DNA from: Methylococcaceae bacterium
Lineage (GTDB): Bacteria; Pseudomonadota; Gammaproteobacteria; Methylococcales; Methylococcaceae
Reading direction: 5' to 3'
NCBI GenBank assembly: GCA_005792805.1
Contig: SXQV01000111.1
Span: forward strand, 1-14,790
Length of the DNA: 14,790 bases
Shown: in pieces, positions 1 through 8,405 of the stretch
Position numbering within the stretch: the stretch's first letter is position 1
Layout: each line of letters starts with the position of its first letter
The notes under the pieces: generated by a model
Seen by the model: the letters and a program-made list of their open reading frames with translations, nothing else
The model's database searches: none
What the model was told of the DNA's origin: nothing
Program-made: the position numbers and the translations under genes

Positions 1-762
1 GAGAAGGTCTTCGAGATCAATCGCAGCTTCCGCAACGAGGGGCTTTCGACCAAGCATAATCCCGAGTTCACCATGATCGAGTTTTATCAGGCGTATGCGG
101 ATTACCGCGACCTGATGGATCTGACCGAGACGCTCATGCGGGGTATGGCGGAAAAGCTGCTGGGCGGTACCGAAATTATTTATCAGGGCACCGCATACGA
201 TCTCGGCAAGCCCTTCCGGCGAATGACGCTGGTGGAATCTGTCCTGCATTACAACCTGGACATCACGGAAGAACAGCTGACTGACCGCGAAACGGCATCG
301 GCCATTGCCCAGCGTTTGGGCATCAAGGTGGAAGCTAGTGACGGGTTGGGCAAGATACAGACCGGGATCTTTGAAAAGACCGTCGAGGACAAGCTCTTCG
401 AGCCTACGTTCATCACGGCCTATCCCGCCGAGGTGTCGCCTCTCGCCCGTCGCAATGACGATAACCCCTTTATTACTGATCGGTTCGAGTTTTTTGTCGG
501 GGGCCGCGAACTGGCCAACGGTTTCTCCGAGTTGAATGATCCGGAAGATCAGGCCGAGCGCTTCCGCCAGCAAGTCATGGACAAGGACGCCGGTGACGAA
601 GAGGCGATGCACTATGACGCAGACTACATCCGTGCCCTGGAATATGGCATGGCCCCGACTGCGGGCGAAGGCATCGGTATCGATCGGCTCGTCATGTTTT
701 TCACTGATTCACCGTCCATCCGGGATGTCATCCTGTTCCCGCATATGCGACGGGAAGCCTGA
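1..762 (+). CDS. lysS: Lysyl-tRNA synthetase, class II (C-terminal half, 5' end outside window)
   Basis: Charges tRNA-Lys with lysine in the cytoplasm. The frame is open from base 1 to a TGA at 760-762 and gives 253 residues, about half of the usual ~500, so the anticodon-binding domain and motif 1 lie upstream of the window. The visible part is the class II catalytic core. Motif 2 lies near the left edge (FRNEG followed by HNPEFTMIEFYQAY). The central block has the LysRS-typical EVSPLARRND and GGRELANGFSELNDPEDQ stretches. Motif 3 is GEGIGIDRLVM, whose Arg contacts ATP. The protein ends in HMRREA shortly after the conserved IRDVILFP, as LysRS proteins do. Resemblance to E. coli LysS runs along the whole visible length. 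hemC follows after 123 nt with a hairpin between, so the two are probably separate transcription units. Confidence 0.96.
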   Translation, partial: EKVFEINRSFRNEGLSTKHNPEFTMIEFYQAYADYRDLMDLTETLMRGMAEKLLGGTEIIYQGTAYDLGKPFRRMTLVESVLHYNLDITEEQLTDRETASAIAQRLGIKVEASDGLGKIQTGIFEKTVEDKLFEPTFITAYPAEVSPLARRNDDNPFITDRFEFFVGGRELANGFSELNDPEDQAERFRQQVMDKDAGDEEAMHYDADYIRALEYGMAPTAGEGIGIDRLVMFFTDSPSIRDVILFPHMRREA

Positions 763-786
763 GGAAACGATATGGGGCGGCGCGAT

Positions 787-822
787 GCGCTGGCGGAGAC
801 AGCCTGGGTTCTCCGCCCGCGC
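787..822 (+). terminator. GC-rich hairpin between lysS and hemC (terminator-like, no U-tract)
   Basis: The arms at 787-799 and 810-822 pair at 12 of 13 positions (GCGC, one mismatch, then GGCGGAGA with TCTCCGCC) around a 10-nt loop. A second small perfect palindrome, GTTAG-GGG-CTAAC, follows at 823-835. The hairpin starts 25 nt after the lysS stop, where a terminator would be expected. No run of T follows it directly; the nearest, T6, is at 872-877, just before the hemC start. It could be a weak or factor-assisted terminator, or a 3'-end stabilising structure. The rest of the 763-885 gap should hold the hemC promoter, but I see no convincing -35/-10 pair. Confidence 0.4.
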
Positions 823-885
823 GTTAGGGGCTAACCGATACGGTGGGTCTGATCTGATAAACTCCGGCTTATTTTTTCGGGAACC

Positions 886-1821
886 TTGACCGTGCTGAAG
901 ACCCTCAGGATAGCTACCCGCAAAAGCCCTTTGGCTCTCTGGCAGGCCGAACACGTGGCGGCCCGCTTGCAGTCTGCCCACCCGGAGCTACAGATCGAGC
1001 TGATCAAAATGGTCACCCGTGGCGACAAGATTCTCGACGCTCCCTTGGCCAAGGTCGGCGGCAAGGGTCTGTTCGTCAAAGAGCTGGAGCAAGGGCTCCT
1101 CGAAGGAACCGCTGATATTGCTGTCCATTCCATGAAGGACGTACCCGCCGAGCTGCCGGAAGGTTTGCATCTCTCTGCCATTTTGACCCGCGAAGATCCC
1201 CGTGACGCACTGGTGTCCCAAAGATACGCCCGCCTCTCGGCATTACCTGCCGATGCCCGTATTGGTACCTCCAGTTTACGTCGGCAGTGCCAGCTCAAGC
1301 TCAGATTGCCCGATTGTCACATTGCGAGTCTCCGGGGCAATGTCGGTACCCGGCTGGAAAAGCTGGAGACGGAAAACCTGGATGCCATCATTCTCGCGGC
1401 AGCGGGGCTCATTCGGCTGGGTTTGGCCGGCCGCATCACGGAAGTGCTCTCGCCCGAAGACAGCCTTCCGGCCGTGGGGCAGGGCGCTATCGGCATTGAG
1501 TGCCGCCGGGAAGATCCGCGTATCAACGAGCTGCTGGCGGTGCTGCATGATCCCGATACGGCGGATTGCGTCGGCGCGGAGCGTGGTTTCAATCATCGGC
1601 TCAATGGCGGTTGTCAGGTGCCCATTGCGGGCTATGCCGAATTGCATGGCGGCCAGATCTACCTGCGGGGTCTCGTTGCCAGTCCTGATGGCCGGATGCA
1701 GGTGCGAGGTGAAGTGCAAGGGCCTCGGGTGGAAGCCGATGCGTTGGGTGTCAGTCTGGCCGAGCAGCTGCTGTCCCAGGGCGCGGATTCCATTTTGCGC
1801 GAACTTTACGAGCCCGCATGA
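886..1821 (+). CDS. hemC: Porphobilinogen deaminase (hydroxymethylbilane synthase)
   Basis: Polymerises four porphobilinogen molecules into hydroxymethylbilane in tetrapyrrole (haem, sirohaem) synthesis; cytoplasmic. It has 311 residues, the usual family length. Visible family marks are RIATRKSPLALWQ at 8-20, the catalytic Asp in HSMKDVP (D85), the substrate-binding Arg pair in TSSLRRQ (R132/R133), and Cys243 in NGGCQVP, which carries the dipyrromethane cofactor. The start is ambiguous. TTG at 886 has a GGGA 4-6 nt upstream, while an in-frame GTG at 892 would give a product two residues shorter and also fits homologue length. I keep TTG because it keeps Cys243 close to E. coli Cys242, but GTG cannot be excluded. 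The TGA stop overlaps the ATG of the next gene by 4 nt, which indicates translational coupling with the HemD-HemX fusion. Confidence 0.96.
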   Translation: MTVLKTLRIATRKSPLALWQAEHVAARLQSAHPELQIELIKMVTRGDKILDAPLAKVGGKGLFVKELEQGLLEGTADIAVHSMKDVPAELPEGLHLSAILTREDPRDALVSQRYARLSALPADARIGTSSLRRQCQLKLRLPDCHIASLRGNVGTRLEKLETENLDAIILAAAGLIRLGLAGRITEVLSPEDSLPAVGQGAIGIECRREDPRINELLAVLHDPDTADCVGAERGFNHRLNGGCQVPIAGYAELHGGQIYLRGLVASPDGRMQVRGEVQGPRVEADALGVSLAEQLLSQGADSILRELYEPA

Positions 1822-4283
1822 CCTCCCGCGTGATCGAGCCCTTGGCCGGAATGACCGTACTGGTGACGCGGCCTGCCGGTCAGGGTGAGGGGCTGGCACA
1901 GCTCATTACAGCGGCCGGTGGGCGCGCCGTGCAGGCCCCTTTGCTGCGTATCGCTCCTTCCGGAGATTCATCTGCTGCCGCTTCGTTGTTGAATTCACCT
2001 GAATCCTGGGACTGGCTTATTTTTGTCAGTGCCAATGCCGTGCGGTTTGCGCTGGGTTTGGATGGCGGGTTAGAACTCCGGGGAGGCACCACCCGCATCG
2101 CCGCTGTCGGCGAAGCGACGGCGGCGGCGCTCGCGGGGGCCGGTTTGACGGTCGATCTGGTTCCTTATCCCCAGTTCAACAGCGAAGCCCTGTTGGCCGA
2201 TCCGCGAATGGCGGCGGTGGCCGGTCAGCGTGTGCTGGTCGTGCGGGGTGAGGGCGGGCGGGAGCATTTGGCGGACATTCTCCGCGAACGCGGGGCCGAG
2301 GTCGTCTACGCCGAAGTGTATCGGCGTGTTCCGGTGCAGGCTGAGGAATTTTCGCCCAGCCTCACCGCCTTGCAAGAGGGGATTTATGATGCGGTGGTCG
2401 TCACCAGTGGTGAGGCGCTGGCGCACTTGACCGGGCTGTTGCGGGAGAGCGGGCTGGATAGCCTGCCCAGGCCGGCGATGGTGGTGCCGAGCGAGCGCAT
2501 CGCTGATCAGGCGCGTGAGCAAGGCTGGTCAAAACGGCTGATTGCTGAGCAGGCCAGCGATGAAGCTATCGTGCAAGCCCTGAAGCAATTTGCCCATGCC
2601 CGCAAAACCGGGCAAGGTCCCGTGACCCTGGAGCCTTTGGAATCCGACTCCACCACACCTGAACCCGAAACTACAATCGCACCTGCCGGTGAGCTGATCG
2701 AAGGCCCGGCAGTCAATATTGAATCAGATCAAAATGGGGATAAGCCGTTGACTAATCAGGAACAAGACATCCGGCCTAGCGTTGAGTCGACCCATGAGAC
2801 GGAGCCCGCTGCCGTTCAAGACGCTACTACAGCAACAGTCAAGGGGAAGCCGCCCAAGAAGCCCCGCAGCCTCGCCTGGGTCGGATACATGGTGTTGCTG
2901 GGGGTGATCGGATTGGCCGCAGGGGGTTGGTTCCTTTTGCAGGAGCTTCGTTCGCGCCAGGAGGGCCTTGGCGGGCAGATCACGGATAAAACCCATCAGG
3001 TTCAAGAGGTCACCCACCAGATCACGTCGGTTCAATCCGATATCGCGGCCCTGCACTCGCAAGTGGCGACCCTCCAGAGTCAGTTTTCTGGAAATGACGC
3101 CAAGATCGAACGACGTCTAGGCGATCAGGCTGAACAGTGGGAGGTGAAGCTGGAATCTACCCGGGGTGAGCTGAGTACGGCCATTCAACAGATTCAGCGG
3201 CAACTGAATAAAACCCGCAGCGACCTTTTGATCACTGATGCCGAATATCTCCTGAGCGTCGCCAACCAAAAGCTGCATCTGGTCGGAGACGTCAAGTCCG
3301 TGCTGGCCGCCATGGAAGCGGCCGATCAGCGGCTGCACGAAAGTGGCGATCCTGCCGTTTACAAGGTGCGACAGGCGCTGGCAGAGGAGATGGCCGCTGT
3401 GCGCAAGATTCAGGCACCCGACCTGGTTGGCTTTTCCTCCCGGTTGATTGCGCTGGAAAAAAAGGTTCCTTCGCTGCCCCTGCTGTTACCCCATGCCGGG
3501 ACCGTCAAGCAGCACGAAAAAGAAAAGGAGCAGCAGTCTCAGGCTGAAGAACAGAGCCCGGAGGAGAAGGGCGATGCGTTCGACAGTGCCCTCCGTGGTT
3601 TCAAAGACCTGGTGACGGTGCGCCGCACGGATCAACCCGTCGAGGCCCTGTTGGTGCCGGAGCAGGTAGAAGTGTTGCGCCAATTGTTGCTGCTCAAGCT
3701 CGAATCTTCACGGGCCGCCCTGTTACGTAACGACGAACAGCTCTACCGCGACAGTCTGGCGACCGCCATGGACTGGATTGGCCAGCATTTCGACACCGCC
3801 GCTGCCGAAACCAAAGCCATGCTGGATGACCTCAATGCGTTGGCCGACCGTTCGTTTACCGTGGCCTATCCTGATATCAGCAAGTCCATGGTCATGTTGC
3901 AGAATATCGAGAAACTGAGGTTAGAGGCCGAAGATGCCGCGATGCGAGGCAATTCCGCACCCGGAGCCAGTGGTGCGTCGCCAGCGGCGGCAAGCCCGGC
4001 ACCGGCGATTGAGCCACCGGTCACGCCTGTCAATGAAGCATCAGTACCCAGGGATGTAAAGGGCAAAAAATCCGAAAAGCCCGTCCCGGGCAAGAAAGGT
4101 AAATCTGGCGAGAAGGCGGAAGCACCGGCGGCAGAGATGCCGGTCGCAATTCCCGCTCCGGCCGGAGCGGGCTCAACGCCATCGGTCGAGCCCGTTCAGG
4201 AATCCGTGCCTGAGGCGGCCCCCGGTAATCCTCCCGCCATGCATGAAGCAAAACCCATCGAAGAGCCGGGAGAGCGCCTGTGA
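1818..4283 (+). CDS. hemDX: Fused uroporphyrinogen-III synthase (HemD) and membrane protein HemX
   Basis: One 821-residue reading frame joins two normally separate proteins. Residues ~8-260 are HemD, which cyclises and inverts ring D of hydroxymethylbilane to give uroporphyrinogen III. Visible HemD marks are GMTVLVTRPAGQG at 11-23, FVSANAVRF at 69-77 and VVTSGEAL at 194-201. Residues ~265-350 are a polar linker rich in Glu, Thr and Pro that ends in a basic patch (KGKPPKKPR). A single membrane segment at ~352-374 is followed by a Gln-rich coiled coil (~375-470) and the HemX-type domain to ~705. The last ~115 residues are Ala/Pro/Lys low-complexity. Topology inference: HemD in the cytoplasm, the HemX domain in the periplasm. 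HemX was once called a uroporphyrinogen methylase, but its role is unclear. ATG at 1818 overlaps the hemC stop; the hemY GTG overlaps this stop. The same fusion is known in other gammaproteobacteria. Confidence 0.92.
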   Translation: MTSRVIEPLAGMTVLVTRPAGQGEGLAQLITAAGGRAVQAPLLRIAPSGDSSAAASLLNSPESWDWLIFVSANAVRFALGLDGGLELRGGTTRIAAVGEATAAALAGAGLTVDLVPYPQFNSEALLADPRMAAVAGQRVLVVRGEGGREHLADILRERGAEVVYAEVYRRVPVQAEEFSPSLTALQEGIYDAVVVTSGEALAHLTGLLRESGLDSLPRPAMVVPSERIADQAREQGWSKRLIAEQASDEAIVQALKQFAHARKTGQGPVTLEPLESDSTTPEPETTIAPAGELIEGPAVNIESDQNGDKPLTNQEQDIRPSVESTHETEPAAVQDATTATVKGKPPKKPRSLAWVGYMVLLGVIGLAAGGWFLLQELRSRQEGLGGQITDKTHQVQEVTHQITSVQSDIAALHSQVATLQSQFSGNDAKIERRLGDQAEQWEVKLESTRGELSTAIQQIQRQLNKTRSDLLITDAEYLLSVANQKLHLVGDVKSVLAAMEAADQRLHESGDPAVYKVRQALAEEMAAVRKIQAPDLVGFSSRLIALEKKVPSLPLLLPHAGTVKQHEKEKEQQSQAEEQSPEEKGDAFDSALRGFKDLVTVRRTDQPVEALLVPEQVEVLRQLLLLKLESSRAALLRNDEQLYRDSLATAMDWIGQHFDTAAAETKAMLDDLNALADRSFTVAYPDISKSMVMLQNIEKLRLEAEDAAMRGNSAPGASGASPAAASPAPAIEPPVTPVNEASVPRDVKGKKSEKPVPGKKGKSGEKAEAPAAEMPVAIPAPAGAGSTPSVEPVQESVPEAAPGNPPAMHEAKPIEEPGERL

Positions 4284-5569
4284 GGAGAAAAATTGTCTTT
4301 TCATTGGCGGCGTTCTTTCTGGTCTTCGGGCTGGTGGCGCTGGGTTACAGGCAGTTGAGCGCCTCTGGAAATGCGGGTTACGTCATCATCGGCATTGGTG
4401 ATTGGGTGCTCGAAACCTCTTTGTACTTTGTCATCATTTTTCTTACGCTCCTTTTTATCGCGCTGTATTTGGGTCTCCGCTTCATGACAGGAGCGGCAAA
4501 ACTGCCCGATTCCATCAAGAAGCGAAACAGTGAGCAGCGCAGCAAGCGCTCATTAGAGGCGCTGGTTGCCGGCCTCATCGAAACCATTGAGGGCAAGTGG
4601 GAGAAAGCCGAGCGCAATCTGATCCGGCACGCCGCAGACAGCCGCCTGCCGTTGTTCAACTACCTCACGGCTGCCCGGGCGGCGCATGCGCGGGGCGCTT
4701 CAGAGCAGCGCGATGATTACCTGAAGCTGGCGCAAAGGAATGCGCCTGAGGCCGAGTTGGCGGTCAATCTCAGTCGGGCCAAGCTGTTGATGGGGACGCA
4801 TCAGTACGAAGAGGCGCTGGAGCAACTGACCGAGATCAACCGGACTCATGGCAATCATCCGGTAGTTTTAAGGATGATGTGCGAAGCCTATACCCGGACT
4901 CGTGATTGGGATGCTCTTCATCACCTGATTCCAGTCCTGCGCGACGCCAAGCTGATGCCCGAGACTGAACTCAAAAAGCTGGAAGTGGAGGCTTACCGTA
5001 CTTTGCTGGAAAAGCGGGCAATGACGCGCGATCCCACCCGGATTCGCGAAATCTGGCGCAGGGTGCCGGGTAACGTGCGGACGGAGTTTGCCGTCGTGAT
5101 GCCTTATTGCCGGGGCATGATTGACGCTGGCATGGGTGAGGAAGTGGAGGAAGATCTCCGCCTGGCCCTGGGCCGCGACTGGGAGCCCGAATTGCTCCAG
5201 CTCTATTCCCGGATCGAAACGGCTGATGTCTCCAGGCAGTTGCGTGGCGCTGAAGACTGGCTAGGGCCGCACCGGGACGATGCCCAATTGCTGCACGTGC
5301 TGGGCCGATTCGCTCTGCGCGCTGATCAGGAGGAGAAGGCGAGGGATTATCTTCAACGCAGTTTGGAACTGGATCCGACGATGGAAGCCTGCAAGTTGCT
5401 GGGTGACCTGCTGTTCGAAAAAAAGGATGTCGCCGCCGCCGGCGTGATTTATCGTCAGGGCTTGAAACTGGCCGCAAAAGAGCCGGTAGACTCTGAGGCC
5501 TTGAGCAAGGCCGCCGCTATTCTGGCACCACAGGTCGCGCAGACCGCCGCTGCGGAAGCAGGGCACTAA
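4280..5569 (+). CDS. hemY: HemY, inner-membrane TPR protein of the haem cluster
   Basis: The product has 429 residues, somewhat longer than the ~400 usual for proteobacterial HemY. It is an inner-membrane protein always found with haem-synthesis genes and proposed to coordinate or scaffold late tetrapyrrole enzymes; it is not the Bacillus protoporphyrinogen oxidase of the same name. Two N-terminal membrane helices are visible, at ~5-24 and ~47-68, separated by a short polar loop. The rest is a long, soluble, helix-rich region of TPR type. The clearest TPR-like units are near the C-terminus, where LLHVLGRFALRADQEEKARD is followed by a unit ending in SLELDP and a second around LLGDLLFEKKDVAAAGVIYR. 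The start is the GTG at 4280, whose last two bases form the TGA of the preceding gene, so translation is coupled. This closes the hemC-hemDX-hemY unit. Confidence 0.9.
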   Translation: MRRKIVFSLAAFFLVFGLVALGYRQLSASGNAGYVIIGIGDWVLETSLYFVIIFLTLLFIALYLGLRFMTGAAKLPDSIKKRNSEQRSKRSLEALVAGLIETIEGKWEKAERNLIRHAADSRLPLFNYLTAARAAHARGASEQRDDYLKLAQRNAPEAELAVNLSRAKLLMGTHQYEEALEQLTEINRTHGNHPVVLRMMCEAYTRTRDWDALHHLIPVLRDAKLMPETELKKLEVEAYRTLLEKRAMTRDPTRIREIWRRVPGNVRTEFAVVMPYCRGMIDAGMGEEVEEDLRLALGRDWEPELLQLYSRIETADVSRQLRGAEDWLGPHRDDAQLLHVLGRFALRADQEEKARDYLQRSLELDPTMEACKLLGDLLFEKKDVAAAGVIYRQGLKLAAKEPVDSEALSKAAAILAPQVAQTAAAEAGH

Positions 5570-5603
5570 CTGAGCCCTCTCGGCCGGCTGGTGCATCCCC
5601 GAT

Positions 5604-6818
5604 ATGACTTCCCCTGTCATCCGCTGCGAGCGGGCCGGTAAGAAATTCCGGCGGTCGGCCCTGGCCTCTCTTCGTTATGGCACGGCGGATCTGCTTCGAC
5701 GGCTGTGCCGTCGGCCTCTCCCTGGCACACGGCGTCCGGAAGAGTTCTGGGCCTTACACGATGTAAGCTTTGAAGCACGTCGCGGCGAGTGCATCGGCAT
5801 TATCGGCCCGAATGGCGCTGGCAAAAGCACTCTGCTACGACTCATCAGCGGCGATTATCGTCCGGATCAAGGTTGCATTACCCGCAACGGTGCCGTGACC
5901 TCGCTGATACGGCTGGGGGCCGGACTGCAACCCATGCTAACCGGCCGCGAGAACATTTATATCAAATGCTCGGAGCTGGGGTTCGGCAAGGCCGAGACCG
6001 ATGGTTTGCTGGATCAGATCGCCGCCTTTTCCGGGCTCCAGAAATCTCTGGATCTTCCGGTCAGGCGTTATTCGGACGGCATGTATGCGCGGCTGGAGTT
6101 TTCCATCGCCACTTGCGCGCCGATGGGTATCCTGCTGATCGACGAAGTGCTGGCGGTCGGTGACGTAGCTTTCCAGATGCGCTGTCTGCAGCGCCTGAAT
6201 CAATTGAAACAGGCTGGTACCACCATTCTGTTCGTCTCCCATTCCGAAATGAATGTGCGGCACATCGCTGATCGCTGCCTGTTGCTATTTGATGGCGAGG
6301 CGTTGGCGTTGGGAGAAACCGACGCGCTGTTCCGGAAGTATTACGAAGCGACGGGCTTTCTGGATCGGGCGCTCGAACCCCTCGGGCTGGCACCGGTGAT
6401 GCCGGCCGATTTCTCTGGTGACATCCATTTGACGGGCCTATTGCTGGCAGATGGCGACGCGGCCGTCGTCAAAACCGGTCATCCGCTCCGGCTCCGTGTG
6501 CGGTATGAAGGGGGAGCGAAGGTTGCCTCAGCGACCCTGTTGCTGCAATTCTGGAGTACTACTGGTTTATTGATGGCCTCGTTCGATTCAAGCCTGCATG
6601 GCGATTTCGAATGGGATCCGCGTGGCGAGAGCGTGCTGGAGCTACCGTTTCTCGGTCTCTCAGCCGGGGTTTACCGGGTGGCCGGCGGTTTTCGGCTGGG
6701 TGGGGGCTGGCTGAGTTACCAGTCGAAGCTGCTCGATCTGTCTGTGCTCCAGCCGCATCTGTCTGAGGCTCATGGCCTGGTGGCGTTAGAGGGTCGATTG
6801 ATGCGCAGCAATGGCTAA
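5604..6818 (+). CDS. Wzt-type ABC transporter ATPase for polysaccharide/O-antigen export
   Basis: Nucleotide-binding subunit expected to drive export of an undecaprenyl-linked polysaccharide across the inner membrane together with a Wzm-type permease. Residues ~1-250 form the ATPase: Walker A GPNGAGKST at 68-76, a signature of the YS(D/S)GM type typical of Wzt/TagH at 156-160, Walker B ILLIDEVLAVGD at 176-187 with catalytic Glu181, and the switch His213 in VSHS. The basic insertion at ~18-48 (SLRYGTADLLRRL) before FWALHDVSFE is common in this subfamily. Residues ~265-404 resemble the Wzt C-terminal beta-sandwich that binds the glycan end in O8/O9-type exporters, so 404 aa is a normal Wzt length. 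ATG at 5604 has no clear Shine-Dalgarno sequence. It lies 34 nt after hemY with no terminator between, so it may be read from the hem transcript. No permease, glycosyltransferase or other export gene is next to it. Confidence 0.88.
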   Translation: MTSPVIRCERAGKKFRRSALASLRYGTADLLRRLCRRPLPGTRRPEEFWALHDVSFEARRGECIGIIGPNGAGKSTLLRLISGDYRPDQGCITRNGAVTSLIRLGAGLQPMLTGRENIYIKCSELGFGKAETDGLLDQIAAFSGLQKSLDLPVRRYSDGMYARLEFSIATCAPMGILLIDEVLAVGDVAFQMRCLQRLNQLKQAGTTILFVSHSEMNVRHIADRCLLLFDGEALALGETDALFRKYYEATGFLDRALEPLGLAPVMPADFSGDIHLTGLLLADGDAAVVKTGHPLRLRVRYEGGAKVASATLLLQFWSTTGLLMASFDSSLHGDFEWDPRGESVLELPFLGLSAGVYRVAGGFRLGGGWLSYQSKLLDLSVLQPHLSEAHGLVALEGRLMRSNG

Positions 6819-6839
6819 CCGGTCGATAGACCCACTGAT

Positions 6840-7703
6840 TCAAGCATGAAGTGTGAGCTTGGGAGGCAAGATGACGTCCATGGTGATCGGCAAATGGTCC
6901 GAACAAGGGAAATGGAGCGCCTGAAGGTGCTCAACCCTCAGGCTTGGGGTAACGAGGATATGGTCGATCATGCGGTGAGGCTGCCAGCTAGGCCAGGTGT
7001 TGACGACGCAGGCGGGGTCGCACAGCTCGGTTGATCGGGTCAGCCATTGCAGTTCCGGCGAGTGGGGTTCGCAGTTGAAATCACCCATGACCACCGCATG
7101 GGTATGCGGTTTTAATAACTCGGCGACGAAGCCAAGCTGCCGCATCCTGGCGCGCTGGCTGAGCGCCAGGTGGACCACGCACACAGCGAGTAATTCATCG
7201 GATGTATGACCTCGACCGTACCGTGCCAGCACCACACCGCGTCCAGGCAGTCCGGGCAGTTTGTAGTCGTGAATTTCGTGGGGTTTGATGCGGCTCAGCA
7301 AGCCGTTGCTGTGCATCGCGATGGGGCCCATGCGGCGGTTGACCTGGTTGTGCCAGTGAGGGAAGCCGCCATGCTCGGCCAAATACTGGGTCTGCACGAT
7401 TTTGTGGCTACGCAGGCCGCCGCCATCAACCTCTTGCAGGCCCACGATATCGAAGGGCTTGAGTAGCTGGGCGATGCGGTTGAGATTGGGCAGACGTTTG
7501 CGGCTAGGCCACACATGACGCCAGCTCCCGGTAATCATGTCCCGGTAACTGGCGGTGCTGATGCCGGTCTGGATGTTGAAACTGGCCAGCCGCAAACGCC
7601 GTGGGTGGCTGTGCACTCCCTCCGGGGTGTCAGGAGAGGTTGACGTTTTTAGCTCCATGTAGTCGATGAAAGGGACGGCCGGGCGGGATTGATGTCCTGT
7701 CAC
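6840..7703 (-). CDS. Endonuclease/exonuclease/phosphatase (EEP) fold family protein
   Basis: A metal-dependent phosphoesterase-fold protein of 287 residues; substrate unknown. The family's active-site blocks appear in order: LASFNIQ (N43), VGLQEVDGGG (E91, metal ligand), VVHLALS (H178), MGDFNCEP (D208/N210), MIDHILV (D247/H248) and CSDHLPI (D269/H270, catalytic His). All key residues are present, so it should be active. There is no signal peptide. The start is GTG at 7703, preceded by GAGGA about 7 nt upstream; an ATG at 7658, 15 codons later, lacks an SD but would remove only a poorly conserved N-terminus. The gene begins 15 nt after the dsbA stop and is therefore probably the third gene of the c4-dsbA-EEP unit. 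It converges with the ABC ATPase gene, leaving only 21 nt between stops and no visible terminator. An EEP gene beside dsbA and cytochrome c4 is a recurring gammaproteobacterial arrangement. Confidence 0.87.
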   Translation of the reverse strand: MTGHQSRPAVPFIDYMELKTSTSPDTPEGVHSHPRRLRLASFNIQTGISTASYRDMITGSWRHVWPSRKRLPNLNRIAQLLKPFDIVGLQEVDGGGLRSHKIVQTQYLAEHGGFPHWHNQVNRRMGPIAMHSNGLLSRIKPHEIHDYKLPGLPGRGVVLARYGRGHTSDELLAVCVVHLALSQRARMRQLGFVAELLKPHTHAVVMGDFNCEPHSPELQWLTRSTELCDPACVVNTWPSWQPHRMIDHILVTPSLRVEHLQALHFPCSDHLPITMDVILPPKLTLHA

Positions 7704-7718
7704 CCGTCCGTCCTCAGA

Positions 7719-8366
7719 TCATTTTTTGGCGGCGGGTGCCGACTCCTTCCTGATCAGGGCATTGGTGATTTCGATCATGCGCGGGAAGGACTTCGCCTTG
7801 CCAGGGCTGACTACGTACTTGCCATTGACCACCAGTGCGGGTGTCCCGGTAATACCGTATTTGGCTGCCAGACCGGTGGCCTGCCGCATCTTGGAGTCCA
7901 CGGCAAAGGATTTGTAGGCCTGATGGAAATCGGCCTCGGCTACACCATGCGCGGCGAAGAACTTGGCCAGATCATCTTCCGATTCCAGCTTTTCCCGCTT
8001 GTTCTGGATGGCGTCGTAAAAGTCGGCGTGCAGTTTGTCCAGAACGCCCAGTGCCTCGGCGGTGAAGAACGCCTTGGCGTGCGCGGCCCATTGCTCAGTG
8101 AACACGGCAGGCTGACGCTGGAAGTCCACTGAATCGGGCTTGGATTTGATCCAGGCATTCAGGTCGGGCTCAAAGTGGTAGCAGTGCGGACAGCCATACC
8201 AGAAAAATTCCAGTACCTCGACTTTGGCGGGATCGGACGTCGGCTGGGGCGGATTGACCAGATCGTAATCCGTGCCTTCCTTGAACTCTTCGGCATGAGC
8301 CGGTGTAAAGGCGAACGATGCCGCGAGGGCGAGTGCGGTCATCAGGTTCATCAATGCTTTATTCAT
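7719..8366 (-). CDS. dsbA: Periplasmic thiol:disulfide interchange protein DsbA
   Basis: Introduces disulfide bonds into exported proteins in the periplasm and is reoxidised by the membrane protein DsbB. The 215-residue product begins with a Sec signal peptide (basic MNK, hydrophobic core LMTALALAASFAF, cleavage after AHA at ~25). The thioredoxin-fold active site is CPHC at 59-62, preceded by FFWYG, and the cis-Pro loop is GTPALVV (P176), both as in E. coli DsbA. The protein ends in a Lys/Ala tail. ATG at 8366 is preceded by a strong AGGAGG about 6 nt upstream, which fixes the start. It lies 61 nt downstream of the cytochrome c4 gene on the same strand and 15 nt upstream of the EEP gene. Confidence 0.95.
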   Translation of the reverse strand: MNKALMNLMTALALAASFAFTPAHAEEFKEGTDYDLVNPPQPTSDPAKVEVLEFFWYGCPHCYHFEPDLNAWIKSKPDSVDFQRQPAVFTEQWAAHAKAFFTAEALGVLDKLHADFYDAIQNKREKLESEDDLAKFFAAHGVAEADFHQAYKSFAVDSKMRQATGLAAKYGITGTPALVVNGKYVVSPGKAKSFPRMIEITNALIRKESAPAAKK

Positions 8367-8405
8367 GCTTTCCTCCTGGATTAGGTATTGGTGACAGAAG
8401 TAACG

